Below, piece after piece: positions 1 to 10,105 of a stretch of 64,000 nucleotides of DNA. The position numbers were made by a program, and so were the translations under genes. Source of the DNA: Spirosoma fluviale (lineage in GTDB: Bacteria > Bacteroidota > Bacteroidia > Cytophagales > Spirosomataceae); contig CAMCXW010000001.1 of NCBI GenBank assembly GCA_945883625.1, positions 62,001 through 126,000 on the forward strand, read 5' to 3'. The notes under the pieces were generated by a model. That model searched no databases. It was not told the origin of the DNA and worked only from the letters and a program-made list of their open reading frames with translations. Numbering within the stretch: the stretch's first letter is position 1; each line of letters begins with the position of its first letter.

Positions 1-2
1 AT

Positions 3-941
3 GAGCTGGTAGGCGAGCGTTTATTAACCACCCCAGCGCACTATGCCTATTTGAAAATTGCAGAAGGCTGCGATCGCCCATGTAGTTTTTGCGCCATCCC
101 ATTAATGCGCGGCGGACACGTGTCGCGTCCCATGGCTGAATTAGTCAAAGAAGCGACGTCATTAGCTAAAAAAGGAACAAAAGAATTAATCCTTATAGCC
201 CAAGATCTGACTTTTTACGGATTGGATTTGAAGGGTGAAGGAAAATCAGGCCGACAATTAAAAGAATTGTTGGAACGTTTATCCGACGTTCAAGGCATCG
301 AATGGATTCGCCTACAATACGCATATCCAGCAGGTTTCCCGATGGAGATTTTACAAACGATGGCTGAGCGTGAAAATATTTGCAACTACCTAGACATGCC
401 ACTTCAAAGTGGATCCGATGCCATGTTGAAACACATGCGCCGTGGAATCACGCGTGAAAAAACGGAGCAACTTATCACAGATATCCGCGATAAAGTGCCT
501 GGAATCGCCTTGCGAACTACGCTAATCTCTGGTTATCCGGGCGAAACGGAAACTGATTTCGAAGAAACCTATTCCTTCGTAGAACGGATGCGTTTTGACC
601 GATTAGGGATCTTTAATTATTCACACGAAGAAAATACCCATGCGTATCTAGTGGAAGATAATGTGCCTGAAGAAGTGAAGCAAGAACGTTCTGATGAGAT
701 TATGGCGCTCCAACAAGGCATTTCAGAGGAACTGAATCAAGCTAAAATCGGAAAAACCTTTAAAGTGATGGTGGACCGGAAAGAGAGTGGTTTCTTCGTA
801 GGTCGAACGGAGCATGATTCCCCAGAGGTGGATAATGAAGTCTTAATTCTAGCCGCACAATATGCCCGACAAGGAGATTTTGTTCAGGTGAAAATCAACA
901 AAGCAGAGGAATTTGACTTATACGGTGATATCGTTTCTTAG
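3..941 (+). CDS. rimO: Ribosomal protein S12 methylthiotransferase RimO, 5'-truncated by window edge
   Basis: Frame is open from base 3 (ELVGERLLTTPAHYAYLKIAEGCDRPCSFCAIPLMRGGHVSRP); radical-SAM CxxxCxxC motif (CDRPCSFC) and C-terminal TRAM-like region. Confidence 0.93.
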   Translation, partial: ELVGERLLTTPAHYAYLKIAEGCDRPCSFCAIPLMRGGHVSRPMAELVKEATSLAKKGTKELILIAQDLTFYGLDLKGEGKSGRQLKELLERLSDVQGIEWIRLQYAYPAGFPMEILQTMAERENICNYLDMPLQSGSDAMLKHMRRGITREKTEQLITDIRDKVPGIALRTTLISGYPGETETDFEETYSFVERMRFDRLGIFNYSHEENTHAYLVEDNVPEEVKQERSDEIMALQQGISEELNQAKIGKTFKVMVDRKESGFFVGRTEHDSPEVDNEVLILAAQYARQGDFVQVKINKAEEFDLYGDIVS

Positions 942-2017
942 TATCGCGGAATGGATTTATCCACTTCCCGTGACCAAGCATCTATCCCACCAGCCACATT
1001 CAGTAGATTCGAGAAGCCTTGCGCTTGCAAATGTTTGAGCACATACATGGAGCGCATGCCATGATGGCATAAAACGACTCCTTTAGCTTCCCTAGGAATT
1101 AGACCTATTTGCAGCGAATTCATCGGCATTTGAATCGAGCTAGGTAAACTAGCTAAATCCCACTCAAACGGCTCCCGAACATCCAGTATAAATTGAATAT
1201 CGCCCGTTTGTAAACGGGTAGAAGCTTCCAAAGCGGAAATTTCAATGACCTCGACATGTTTGGTCGGGAAAATTTGTTCAACCGCATTTGCAGATCGTTC
1301 CATCCGAAACAGCTGCATGCGCATGCTGCGGACGTCCCAACGAAGCAACTGATTTTGCGCGGGGGAATCCATGCCACTCAAATAAAATATAGCTTCTTTA
1401 GCTTGCATTAAACCCAACATCCCCGGTAAAAAACCAAGTACACCTGCCTCGTCGCAGTTTGGAATCTCACCAGCACTAGGTTCTTCTGGAAATAAACAAC
1501 GGTATGTAGGGCCCGTTCCAAATGCATTACAAACCGCCAATTGCCCTTCCCACGTATGAATCGCCGCATAAACAAATGCCTTACCAAACTTCACGCAACT
1601 ATCATTAATTAAGTAACGCGTTTCAAAATTATCTGTGCAATCAATGACGAGATCGACATCGTTAACAAGCGTATGATTTTCCAACGAAAATTTCGCTGCA
1701 ATTGCCTCCACAGACACATGCGGATTCAAGGACTCGACAAAAGCTTTGGCTAACAACGCCTTCGATTGCCCCACCTGATCCGTTCGGTAGATGGTTTGTC
1801 GGCCTAAATTACTCAACTCCACATCATCATGATCCACAATCGTTAGTTGGCCCACCCCAGCCGCAGCCAAGTAAGGAATGACCGCCACACCCAAACCCCC
1901 AGCCCCAATAACTAACACATAGGCATTTTTAAGGCGTACTTGCTTGGCTGCATCCCATTCAGGAATAGCGAGTTGTTTTTGGTATCGATTGGTTTCTTCG
2001 TGCGTCAACATGGGCAA
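938..2017 (-). CDS. MoeB/ThiF-type adenylyltransferase with C-terminal rhodanese domain
   Basis: E1-like nucleotide-binding motif VLVIGAGGLGVAVIPYLAAAGVGQLTIVDHDDVELSNLGRQ; rhodanese-like end (ILDVREPFEWDLA...VVLCHHGMRS). Confidence 0.9.
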   Translation of the reverse strand: MPMLTHEETNRYQKQLAIPEWDAAKQVRLKNAYVLVIGAGGLGVAVIPYLAAAGVGQLTIVDHDDVELSNLGRQTIYRTDQVGQSKALLAKAFVESLNPHVSVEAIAAKFSLENHTLVNDVDLVIDCTDNFETRYLINDSCVKFGKAFVYAAIHTWEGQLAVCNAFGTGPTYRCLFPEEPSAGEIPNCDEAGVLGFLPGMLGLMQAKEAIFYLSGMDSPAQNQLLRWDVRSMRMQLFRMERSANAVEQIFPTKHVEVIEISALEASTRLQTGDIQFILDVREPFEWDLASLPSSIQMPMNSLQIGLIPREAKGVVLCHHGMRSMYVLKHLQAQGFSNLLNVAGGIDAWSREVDKSIPRY

Positions 2018-2020
2018 ATA

Positions 2021-2049
2021 AAAAAAGCCTCCTTGGTTTCAAGGAGGCT
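2021..2049 (-). terminator. Intrinsic terminator after rpmB
   Basis: On minus strand AGCCTCCTT-GAAACC-AAGGAGGCT followed by TTTTT; 9-bp perfect stem. Confidence 0.8.
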
Positions 2050-2075
2050 AATTTCGGTAAAAATCTTGATATATT

Positions 2076-2315
2076 TTAGATCGATAAAGTACCCTTACGA
2101 GCCGCAGCGATTAAAGTCTTCTCGAAACCGTTTTTGTTGATTGTACGAATTGCTTTTGCACATACTTTCATACGTACCCAAACACCTTCAGACTCCAAGA
2201 AAAACTTTTTAGTATGCAAGTTTGGATAAAACTTACGCTTTGTCTTGTTATTCGCGTGAGATACGTGATTACCCACTTGAGTTTTCTTTCCAGTTAATTG
2301 ACAAACCTTTGCCAT
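2076..2315 (-). CDS. rpmB: 50S ribosomal protein L28
   Basis: MAKVCQLTGKKTQVGNHVSHANNKTKRKFYPNL is a typical L28 N-terminus. Confidence 0.97.
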   Translation of the reverse strand: MAKVCQLTGKKTQVGNHVSHANNKTKRKFYPNLHTKKFFLESEGVWVRMKVCAKAIRTINKNGFEKTLIAAARKGTLSI

Positions 2316-2373
2316 AATATGTTCTTTTTAAAATTGAATGCGCTGTAAAAACTATTTCCCCTAAAAGGGATTG

Positions 2374-2381
2374 CAAAAGTA
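2374..2381 (-). promoter_or_regulatory. Bacteroidota -7 box (TACTTTTG) for rpmB
   Basis: caaaagta on plus strand equals TACTTTTG on minus, matching TAnnTTTG, about 60 bp upstream of the rpmB start. Confidence 0.55.
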
Positions 2382-2441
2382 GGAAATAAATTGAAAAATC
2401 CCAAAGGTCTTTACAAAATTTATAAAATGCATTTCAATGTG

Positions 2442-2449
2442 TATCTTTG
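2442..2449 (+). promoter_or_regulatory. Bacteroidota -7 box TATCTTTG
   Basis: TATCTTTG only 3 nt before ATG 2453, suggesting a leaderless transcript. Confidence 0.5.
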
Positions 2450-2452
2450 GTC

Positions 2453-3565
2453 ATGGTAAAGCGCAAGCAAGAAGAACCTGTATTAACTAAAATCGTCTCC
2501 TCCATCATCTGGTTGGGGACTTTGCCTTTGTGCCTTTATACGCTCCTCACCTACTTATTGAGTTATTCTTTAGTCATCGATCACTGGCTAGCCGGTTTTA
2601 TCATGATGACCTTGCCTTACGCGCAAATCCTATGTTTTATCTCGTTGGTTTACTGGATTTTTCGTCGGGCCAAACGCGCTTTACTTCCCCTGCTCGTTTT
2701 AGCGCTCGGATACAGTTTTATTCAACGTAGTTTTTCGTGGAATACACCCGTCAAATCTCCGAAATCAGCGATTCGCGTAATGAGTTACAATGTATATGGG
2801 ATGTATTCCAATAGCTTTGAAGCGAATAAAGAGAAGGTGAAAAACTTGAAAAAATTTATGTTGGACCACGCTGCCGACGTAAAATGCTTCCAAGAATTTT
2901 ATTCCCATGCGGATCGGAAAGCGTATCGGACGATCAACATGATGAAGGAAAATTATCCGCATTACGCTTTTATCCCCTTAAAGGAAGAATTATTTGATAC
3001 CAATGAAAAAATGGGACTTGCCATCTTTTCAAAATACCCCATCATTCATCAAGAAGGAAAGCAATTTGGGAATTCGGCTAACGGTTATTTATATGCTGAT
3101 ATTGTTGCGGAAAAAGACACCTTTCGAATTATCAACGTACAACTTTGGTCGATGGGTATTCGCGTCGGGAAGGTGACAGGAAAAATCAGGGATCAAGATT
3201 ACGAAGATGCCAAACGTGAAGGACGGGGTATCGTCGCATCCTTACGCAAGGGATTTATCCACCACAAAGATGAAATGACTCAGATTAATCGGCTTATCCA
3301 ACAAAGCTTATATCCGGTGATTTTAGTCGGGGACTTGAACGAGACGCCTTATGGCTGGGCGTATGGAACTTTACGGGAACGTTTGAAAAATTCGTTTGAG
3401 GAAGCGGGACGCGGATTTGGTTTTACCTTAAATCGAAGTCCCTATTTAGTTCGGATTGACAACCAATTCTGCTCGACGGAATGGCAAGTCACGCAGTTTA
3501 GAACGCTACGAAATGTTAGCTATACAGACCACTTTCCGGTTATCGCGGACTACACGTTAAAATAG
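2453..3565 (+). CDS. Endonuclease/exonuclease/phosphatase (EEP) family protein with N-terminal TM segments
   Basis: EEP motifs RVMSYNVYGMY, CFQEFYS, GDLNETPYGWAYG, YTDHFPVIADY; hydrophobic N-terminus. ATG at 2453 preferred over the ORF-track TTG at 2447. Confidence 0.85.
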   Translation: MVKRKQEEPVLTKIVSSIIWLGTLPLCLYTLLTYLLSYSLVIDHWLAGFIMMTLPYAQILCFISLVYWIFRRAKRALLPLLVLALGYSFIQRSFSWNTPVKSPKSAIRVMSYNVYGMYSNSFEANKEKVKNLKKFMLDHAADVKCFQEFYSHADRKAYRTINMMKENYPHYAFIPLKEELFDTNEKMGLAIFSKYPIIHQEGKQFGNSANGYLYADIVAEKDTFRIINVQLWSMGIRVGKVTGKIRDQDYEDAKREGRGIVASLRKGFIHHKDEMTQINRLIQQSLYPVILVGDLNETPYGWAYGTLRERLKNSFEEAGRGFGFTLNRSPYLVRIDNQFCSTEWQVTQFRTLRNVSYTDHFPVIADYTLK

Positions 3566-3567
3566 TT

Positions 3568-3575
3568 TATTTTTG
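3568..3575 (+). promoter_or_regulatory. Bacteroidota -7 box TATTTTTG
   Basis: Matches TAnnTTTG; ATG of the permease 10 nt downstream. Confidence 0.4.
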
Positions 3576-3585
3576 CTTCATACAA

Positions 3586-4905
3586 ATGAAGAAAAATTCA
3601 ACAAATCAACTCTGGAAAGTATTAGGCACCAGCTTTAGCATCGCCGTTACGATAGGTGGCACCGTGGGCACAGGCATATTGCGCAAACCAGGGCCCATTG
3701 CAGAGCAATTACACAATCCCTTTCTCATTATCGTTTTATGGATAGCTGTGGCCATCTATGCACTTTTAGGTGTGAGTTGCGTTTTGGAATTAAGTTTATC
3801 TATCCCAAAAGCTGGCGCTTGGTATGGATATGCAGAACGCGCATTTGGTAGGTATATCGGATTTATGGTGGGCCTAAGTTCTTGGCTCGGAACCGTAAGT
3901 GCGCTAGGATTCGGCTCCTACACGTTTAGTGAATATTTAGGGCTTTTGATTCCCGCATTAGAACCCTATGTAATCTATTGTGCGATAGGGATTTTGGTTG
4001 TGTTGTGGAGTTTCCACCAGTTGGGCGTCATCCTGGCTGGCCGGTCACAAGAATGGCTAAGTGGAATTAAAGCAGTCGCTTTACTACTTTTTATTGGAAT
4101 CTGTTTTCGGTATGGCGATGGGGGTGTTTGGGCCGAAAATGCACCAATTCCAAGTCAGAGTACCCTCTGGTCGGGAATTCTAGCAGCCCTACTATCCATT
4201 TTCTATGCATTTGACGGTTGGCATACCGCTGCTTATTTCACGGAGGAAAATAAAGACCCCGTAAACACCATGCCCAAATCCATGTTTATTGGTGTCATCT
4301 TAGTAGCCATTATCTATGTTTTGATCAATGCGGGGATATTATACACGATGTCACTTGCCGATTTAAGCCAAAGCAAATTAGCGGCTTCTGACGCAATTGG
4401 GCACTATTTTGGACCGGGAGCCGGTCGGTGGATAACCACTTTTTTAATGCTCAGTATCCTGGGAATTTTAAATACACAGGTCATGTTTGCTCCGCGGGTA
4501 ATTTACTCCATGTGCCGCGATGGCTTATTTTTTCCGCAAGCTTCACGTGTGAATGCGGCAGGTAGCCCAACCTTTGCCACGCACTTGACGGAGGGAACTG
4601 CCTGTTTATTTTTGTTTAGTAGCAAGGCTATTAGTGACCGACTTTCAGACATTGCAACCTTCTTTTTTGTGGCTAGTTATTTGGCAGGGTTTGCCTCGTT
4701 AATTCGATTGCGAAAAATTGAACCTGAGCTTCACAGACCATATCGCGTATGGGCCTATCCATTTTTGCCCTGGTTATTGGTATTTATTTCAACTGCATTT
4801 CTGGTGGGGACTTTGGTGCAAAACTTGAGTAGCCTACCCTTCGTAGGACTATTCATGCTCGTCAGTTATGGAATTTATACATTCGTTTTAACGCAGCGCG
4901 TTTAA
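3586..4905 (+). CDS. APC-family amino acid permease
   Basis: 439 aa, about 12 TM segments; TIGGTVGTGILRKPGPIA matches the APC N-terminal signature. Confidence 0.88.
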   Translation: MKKNSTNQLWKVLGTSFSIAVTIGGTVGTGILRKPGPIAEQLHNPFLIIVLWIAVAIYALLGVSCVLELSLSIPKAGAWYGYAERAFGRYIGFMVGLSSWLGTVSALGFGSYTFSEYLGLLIPALEPYVIYCAIGILVVLWSFHQLGVILAGRSQEWLSGIKAVALLLFIGICFRYGDGGVWAENAPIPSQSTLWSGILAALLSIFYAFDGWHTAAYFTEENKDPVNTMPKSMFIGVILVAIIYVLINAGILYTMSLADLSQSKLAASDAIGHYFGPGAGRWITTFLMLSILGILNTQVMFAPRVIYSMCRDGLFFPQASRVNAAGSPTFATHLTEGTACLFLFSSKAISDRLSDIATFFFVASYLAGFASLIRLRKIEPELHRPYRVWAYPFLPWLLVFISTAFLVGTLVQNLSSLPFVGLFMLVSYGIYTFVLTQRV

Positions 4906-6129
4906 CAACGTAATCACATCCGCCTTACTTGCAGCAACCGACCGATTGGCCAAATTTGATAGGATACTAAATCGGTACATCTTGCCTTTGGCATCCTGGT
5001 AAAAACCAGAAAGATCATACGTATTACCAAATGAGCCCGACTTAGCCCAAGCCGTTCCGTGATGGAGTTTAACATTGCGCATCGTACCTGATCGTCCTGA
5101 TTGCGGCAATAACACTTTCAATTTTTCCATGGAAACCTCATTTTCCAATTCCCGTAGGATCTGAATCATGTCTGTTGGCCGCACCAAATTATAGCGCGAC
5201 AAGCCCGAACCATCCACCCAGCGGAGGTCGGCAACCACCGAATTTTCCTTTTTTAATTGCTCAATAATTTTGGCAGTGGGCCCTGTCCAACCACGCTTCG
5301 CGGCGATTAAATACAACAATTGTTCCGCAATTTGATTGTCACTGGTATACATCATGGGAACGATCAGACTGTCGACGAGTCCCGCATACTGGATTTTTGC
5401 GGCAGCAGGTATAGTACGCATTTTTGTTACAACCGACTTATGCAACGTATCAGCCAATAAACGGGCCGTTAATTCCACTGAGGTGATATATGGGATGGCT
5501 TGTTTTGCATACGCACTCGTATCGGGCAAATCTAGGTGATTGGAATTACGCGCACGCAACACATCTTTTTGCCTTGTTATTCGAATATCTTGGCTAAATA
5601 ATTTAGGTGAAATCTGCCAAATACCTTCCGTTTTTTGTACGCTGATTTGATTGTTGTAAAGCGGCAACAACGAAATTTCGGCTGAATAATCATCGTTATA
5701 ATCATCCCAAGCCCAGCCATCGCCCATCGCTTTTACATGACGTGCATCGTCTGCGTAAATGAGTACTTTCGCGCTTGCTTGTAATTTTTTTAATAAGGCA
5801 TCGCCCTTTAATTTGGGATGCATCAAACTGGGATCACCCGTTCCCCAGAAAAACAGGGTATCAGCGGTTTCATGGTATTTGAATGACGGAATGGAATCGG
5901 AAAGATTTCGTTTGGTGAGGAGCATGGTGGCCAACTTCATATTGGAAGCGGGCATAAAAAATTGATCTACATGATGGGTAAAAACGGTTTTTCCTGTAGC
6001 TGCTTCTTCAATGAATACGCCGCTGAATTGGTTAGGAAGCGAAGTGGAATGAAAGGCTTTTTTGACGCGAAGACTCGTACAGGAGCTTAGGAAGGCCAAC
6101 AAAACTACGAGGTAAGTTAATTTAGTCAT
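4888..6129 (-). CDS. D-alanyl-D-alanine carboxypeptidase/endopeptidase (PBP4/DacB, S13-like)
   Basis: Lipoprotein signal (LAFLSSCTS), SNMKLAT (SxxK), SDNQIAEQLL (SxN), KSGSFGNTYDLSGF (KSG). Confidence 0.87.
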   Translation of the reverse strand: MTKLTYLVVLLAFLSSCTSLRVKKAFHSTSLPNQFSGVFIEEAATGKTVFTHHVDQFFMPASNMKLATMLLTKRNLSDSIPSFKYHETADTLFFWGTGDPSLMHPKLKGDALLKKLQASAKVLIYADDARHVKAMGDGWAWDDYNDDYSAEISLLPLYNNQISVQKTEGIWQISPKLFSQDIRITRQKDVLRARNSNHLDLPDTSAYAKQAIPYITSVELTARLLADTLHKSVVTKMRTIPAAAKIQYAGLVDSLIVPMMYTSDNQIAEQLLYLIAAKRGWTGPTAKIIEQLKKENSVVADLRWVDGSGLSRYNLVRPTDMIQILRELENEVSMEKLKVLLPQSGRSGTMRNVKLHHGTAWAKSGSFGNTYDLSGFYQDAKGKMYRFSILSNLANRSVAASKADVITLLNALR

Positions 6130-6192
6130 GCGTCAAATTTGGTCTTTAAAGGTACCAAAATTTCTGTATTTTCGCGTTTTCGCTCTGTGTAG

Positions 6193-7611
6193 ATGCTCAT
6201 CGGATTTGTTGTTTTTTACCTTCTTTTGAACTTGGTCGTTGGCTGGTGGGCCAGTCGGAAAGTCCATACTGCTAGCGATTTTGTGCTTGCAGGTCGTTCA
6301 TTACCATATGCTTTGGCCACGATGGTCACTTTTGCAACCTGGTTTGGATCTGAAACATTACTCGGTGCGCCACGCGAATTTGTCCATGGCGGCGTTTTAT
6401 CTATTATCGAAGAGCCATTTGGTGCAGCACTTGGTTTACTAATTGTGGGCATGATCTATGCCAAAAAACTATATCCCCTCCCCGTCCTTACCTTCAGTGA
6501 TTATTTCCGAATTCGGTTTGGAGGACTGTCGGAAAAGCTTTCAGCGCTCGTGATGATACCCTCGTATTTTGGTTGGATTTCTGCACAGTTAGTCGCCTTG
6601 GGATTGACCATGCATTTATTACTCCCAATTTCCACGGAATGGGGCATTGTGATCGGTGCAGTTTTAGTGATGACCTATACGCTGATGGGCGGAATGTGGT
6701 CGATTTCAATCACCGACTTCCTTCATAATTTAATACTGATTGCTGGGCTTTTGTTTCTAGCGTATTTGATGTGGGAAAAGATTCCTAATTGGCAGGTATT
6801 TTTAGCGGAGCAACCCAACGGTTTTTTCCGCTTTACCCCAAAAGAAAATACGACGACATCCTGGCTAACTTATCTGGCTGCATGGATTACGATTGGGTTT
6901 GGGAGCATTCCGCAGCAGGATATATTCCAACGGGTGATGTCGGCCGCCACCGGTAAAATTGCCGCCAAAGCTAGCATCACTGCCGGCATCATGTACATTT
7001 CAATCGCCTTATTGCCCTTGCTGATTGCCCTCGTGGGAGTGCGTTTATATCCGGAATTGTTGCAGGACGATATGCTGTTGATTCCGAATTTGGTGATGAA
7101 GTTTACGCCTTATGCGATGCAGATATTGTTTTTAGGCGCCTTATTATCAGCCTTATTAAGCACGACAAGTGGCGCTATTTTAGCTCCTGCGAGTGTTTTG
7201 GGTGAGAATCTTTGGAAGCCTTTATTAAAAAATCCGTCAGATAAATCGGTCTTATTGGTCATCCGAATATCGGTGGTTGTGGTGACGGGGGCTTGTATAT
7301 TGATGGCAATCAGCCGACAAAACATTTTTGAGCTCGTGGGAGAAGCGTCAGCGTTTAGTTTGGTTTCACTGTTTATTCCGCTGAATGCGGGATTGTGGTG
7401 GAAACGTGCTAGTGCGATGGGCAGTCACTTAAGTATGTTGGGTGGTTTATTTATCTGGGCCTACTTTCATTTTATGGCACCCACGGAAATTCCGTCGATT
7501 TGGTATGGCTTATTGGCCAGTGGATTGGGGTTGCTTTTCGGAACTTACGTTTGGCCTAATCGATCCAAGGCTGATCGATCGTCCCCACATATCTCCCCTG
7601 CGACTGAGTAA
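6193..7611 (+). CDS. Sodium:solute symporter family protein
   Basis: 472 aa, about 12-13 TM; LAGRSLPYALATMVTFATWFGSETLLGAPREF and GFGSIPQQDIFQRVMSA typical of SSS transporters. Confidence 0.88.
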   Translation: MLIGFVVFYLLLNLVVGWWASRKVHTASDFVLAGRSLPYALATMVTFATWFGSETLLGAPREFVHGGVLSIIEEPFGAALGLLIVGMIYAKKLYPLPVLTFSDYFRIRFGGLSEKLSALVMIPSYFGWISAQLVALGLTMHLLLPISTEWGIVIGAVLVMTYTLMGGMWSISITDFLHNLILIAGLLFLAYLMWEKIPNWQVFLAEQPNGFFRFTPKENTTTSWLTYLAAWITIGFGSIPQQDIFQRVMSAATGKIAAKASITAGIMYISIALLPLLIALVGVRLYPELLQDDMLLIPNLVMKFTPYAMQILFLGALLSALLSTTSGAILAPASVLGENLWKPLLKNPSDKSVLLVIRISVVVVTGACILMAISRQNIFELVGEASAFSLVSLFIPLNAGLWWKRASAMGSHLSMLGGLFIWAYFHFMAPTEIPSIWYGLLASGLGLLFGTYVWPNRSKADRSSPHISPATE

Positions 7612-7996
7612 AGATCAAATCTTGTAATTCCACCCCTATGTTTGGATACATGTGTACGTCGCTGAGTTGGGAAACAGGCAACCAAAGCACCTCCATAGCC
7701 GTCGTTTCATTCGGTTGGAGCACCGGTATTCCGCCAAGAATCTCGCCAGAAAACAAGATATGAAGTGATGTGGGACGTTTATCTGTTGCTTGAATTTCAC
7801 CCATGAGCATTAGTGGGCCTACTTCAACATCGATACCTAGCTCTTCCAAACATTCGCGCGCTACGGTTTCTGGAAATGATTCCCCAGGATCTGTATTTCC
7901 ACCGGGCAGATTATAAATGAATTGCGTACCGTACTGGTACTTCATGACTAAAACGTGATTGTTTTCGAGGATAACTAAGGCGGGTCTACAACGCAT
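7556..7996 (-). CDS. NUDIX hydrolase
   Basis: Nudix box GGNTDPGESFPETVARECLEELGID. Confidence 0.9.
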   Translation of the reverse strand: MRCRPALVILENNHVLVMKYQYGTQFIYNLPGGNTDPGESFPETVARECLEELGIDVEVGPLMLMGEIQATDKRPTSLHILFSGEILGGIPVLQPNETTAMEVLWLPVSQLSDVHMYPNIGVELQDLIFTQSQGRYVGTIDQPWID

Positions 7997-8043
7997 GTGC
8001 TACTTAAATACTTGTCGAAATATACATTAATTTTTTTATTGTC

Positions 8044-8051
8044 TACCTTTG
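8044..8051 (+). promoter_or_regulatory. Bacteroidota -7 box TACCTTTG
   Basis: Matches TAnnTTTG; 21 nt before ATG 8073. The ORF-track TTG start at 8049 lies inside the box. Confidence 0.5.
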
Positions 8052-8072
8052 TCTGTCCTAAAACACAATGGT

Positions 8073-9167
8073 ATGCTGGTACACGATATATGTTCATCCA
8101 TGGAAACATGGGCGCCACTCGCTTGGCAAGAATCCTATGATAATTCAGGTTTATTGACAGGTAACCGTTCGCAAAAAGTCACGGGGGTCTTGGTCAGTTT
8201 TGATTGTACGGAGGCTGTTGTCGAAGAGGCCATAGCCAAAGGATGCAATATGATTGTGGCGCATCACCCCATTTTATTTAAGGGAATTAAGCACCTGACT
8301 GGGCGAGATTATGTGGAGCGGACGCTGATTTTAGCTATCAAAAATGATATTGCGCTTTATGCGTCGCATACGAATTTAGATCATGCGCCTAAGGGAGTCA
8401 GCTATCAGTTGGCCCAAAAACTGGGACTTCAAGCCGGTAAGGTTTTGCGTCCGATGCGTGATGCCTTGCGCCAACTCACCTATTTTGTTCCTGAGGCGGA
8501 TGCGGAGAAAGTTCGCGCAGCGTTGCATGCGGTGGGAGCTGGAAATATTGGCGAATATTCAGCGTGTAGTTTTTCAGGCGCGGGAACCGGTCGGTTCACC
8601 CCATCAGATACCGCCAATCCCACCATCGGCCAGGTCGGCAAATCAGAAGAGGTCGCAGAGTTAAAAGTGGATATGTTATATCCCAAACACCTCGAATCAA
8701 CCGTAATAGGCACACTTTTCACGTCACACCCCTATGAGGAGGTTGCTTATTTTGTAACATCCTTGGGGAATTCGTGGCAAGATGTGGGCGCTGGCTTTGT
8801 TGGTGAATTACCTCAGGCCATGTCATCGAGCGAATTTACATCGTATGTAAAAGAAAAGCTTGGATTGACCTATTTTAGACATACGCCTTGGTTGGGTAGA
8901 TCAATCAAACGAATTGCCTTGTGCGGGGGAGCGGGAAGTTTCTTATTGGCCGATGCCATTCATACACAGGCAGATGTCTACATCAGTGGTGATTTTAAAT
9001 ATCATGAGTTCTTTGATGCAGAAAATCACTTGACGATCTGTGATATTGGGCATTATGAATCCGAAGTCATGATAAAGGATACAATCCATGAATATTTATC
9101 AAATAATTTTAGTACTTTTGCCGTTCTGAAAAGTATGACCCAGACCAATCCTGTGAGTCTTGCTTAG
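8073..9167 (+). CDS. Nif3-like dinuclear metal center hexameric protein
   Basis: LAWQESYDNSGLLTGN, MIVAHHPILFKGIKHLTG, SHTNLDHAPKGVSYQLA, GHYESEV are Nif3/YbgI-family motifs. ATG at 8073 preferred. Confidence 0.92.
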   Translation: MLVHDICSSMETWAPLAWQESYDNSGLLTGNRSQKVTGVLVSFDCTEAVVEEAIAKGCNMIVAHHPILFKGIKHLTGRDYVERTLILAIKNDIALYASHTNLDHAPKGVSYQLAQKLGLQAGKVLRPMRDALRQLTYFVPEADAEKVRAALHAVGAGNIGEYSACSFSGAGTGRFTPSDTANPTIGQVGKSEEVAELKVDMLYPKHLESTVIGTLFTSHPYEEVAYFVTSLGNSWQDVGAGFVGELPQAMSSSEFTSYVKEKLGLTYFRHTPWLGRSIKRIALCGGAGSFLLADAIHTQADVYISGDFKYHEFFDAENHLTICDIGHYESEVMIKDTIHEYLSNNFSTFAVLKSMTQTNPVSLA

Positions 9168-9207
9168 AGATTAGAGCGAATTAATATTTTCAAACGCAAC
9201 AATAATA

Positions 9208-10035
9208 ATGGCTACAGTTACCGAAACTACAATTGCCCAAAAGTTAGAAGCATTATTAAAGCTTCAAACCATTGATTCAGCCTTAGACAATATCAAGAAA
9301 GTACGAGGTGATTTACCTGAAGAGGTTCGTGATTTAGAGGATGAGATCGCAGGTTTAGAAACACGTTTAACCAAATTTCAATCTGAAATAGCGTCATTCG
9401 AGGAGCAAATCGCGAATTACAAAGTTTCTAAAAAGGATTCTGAGAAGCTTATTGTGAAATACAAGGAGCAACAAATGAATGTTCGTAACAACCGTGAATT
9501 CGAAGCTATTTCGAAAGAGGTTGAATTACAAGGGTTGGAAATGGAGATTGCAGACAAGCGTATCAAGGAAATCGATTTCAAAATTTTGAACAAAAATGAT
9601 GAGATTGCTGGGGTAGAATCCAATTTATTTGAACGCAAAAAAGACCTTGAGATTAAGCAAAAAGAACTTGAGGTAATCATTAGCGAAAGCGAAGAAGACG
9701 AGCAAAAAGGATTGAAAGATCGTGAAAAAGCGTTGAAGAGCGTGGATGGACGCCTATTGAAATCCTACGAAAAATTACGTGGGAACGCGATTAATGGCTT
9801 GGCGGTTGTTTTAGTAAAGCGTGGCGCTTGTGGTGGATGTTTCAGTTCTGTTCCTCCGCAACGTCAAACAGATATCAAAGACAAGAAAAAAATAATCGTT
9901 TGCGAACATTGCGGACGTATCTTAGGTGGAGTTGAAGATCCAATTCCAGCACCGGAAAAAGAGAAAAAACCACGTGGAAAAGCTGCAATTGCAGCTGCCG
10001 CTGCAGCTACTGCAGCAGCAACAGTCGCAGAATAA
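9208..10035 (+). CDS. Coiled-coil protein with C4-type zinc ribbon (zf-RING_7 type)
   Basis: Long coiled coil followed by CGGCFSSVPPQRQTDIKDKKKIIVCEHCGRIL; Lys/Ala-rich tail. Confidence 0.85.
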   Translation: MATVTETTIAQKLEALLKLQTIDSALDNIKKVRGDLPEEVRDLEDEIAGLETRLTKFQSEIASFEEQIANYKVSKKDSEKLIVKYKEQQMNVRNNREFEAISKEVELQGLEMEIADKRIKEIDFKILNKNDEIAGVESNLFERKKDLEIKQKELEVIISESEEDEQKGLKDREKALKSVDGRLLKSYEKLRGNAINGLAVVLVKRGACGGCFSSVPPQRQTDIKDKKKIIVCEHCGRILGGVEDPIPAPEKEKKPRGKAAIAAAAAATAAATVAE

Positions 10036-10055
10036 TTCGCGTTAGAACACAAAAA

Positions 10056-10088
10056 AACCTGATGATTAATTTCATCAGGTTTTTTTTA
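10056..10088. terminator. Bidirectional intrinsic terminator between convergent zinc-ribbon gene and accD
   Basis: AACCTGATGA-TTAAT-TCATCAGGTT flanked by A-run and T-run. Confidence 0.9.
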
Positions 10089-10105
10089 TAGCTTTTAATT
10101 AAAGC

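Noticed and set aside
9960-10035. Poly-Ala/Lys tail of the zinc-ribbon protein as a functional repeat
   Set aside because: Low-complexity tail (KPRGKAAIAAAAAATAAATVAE) is common in such proteins; nothing further supports a function.
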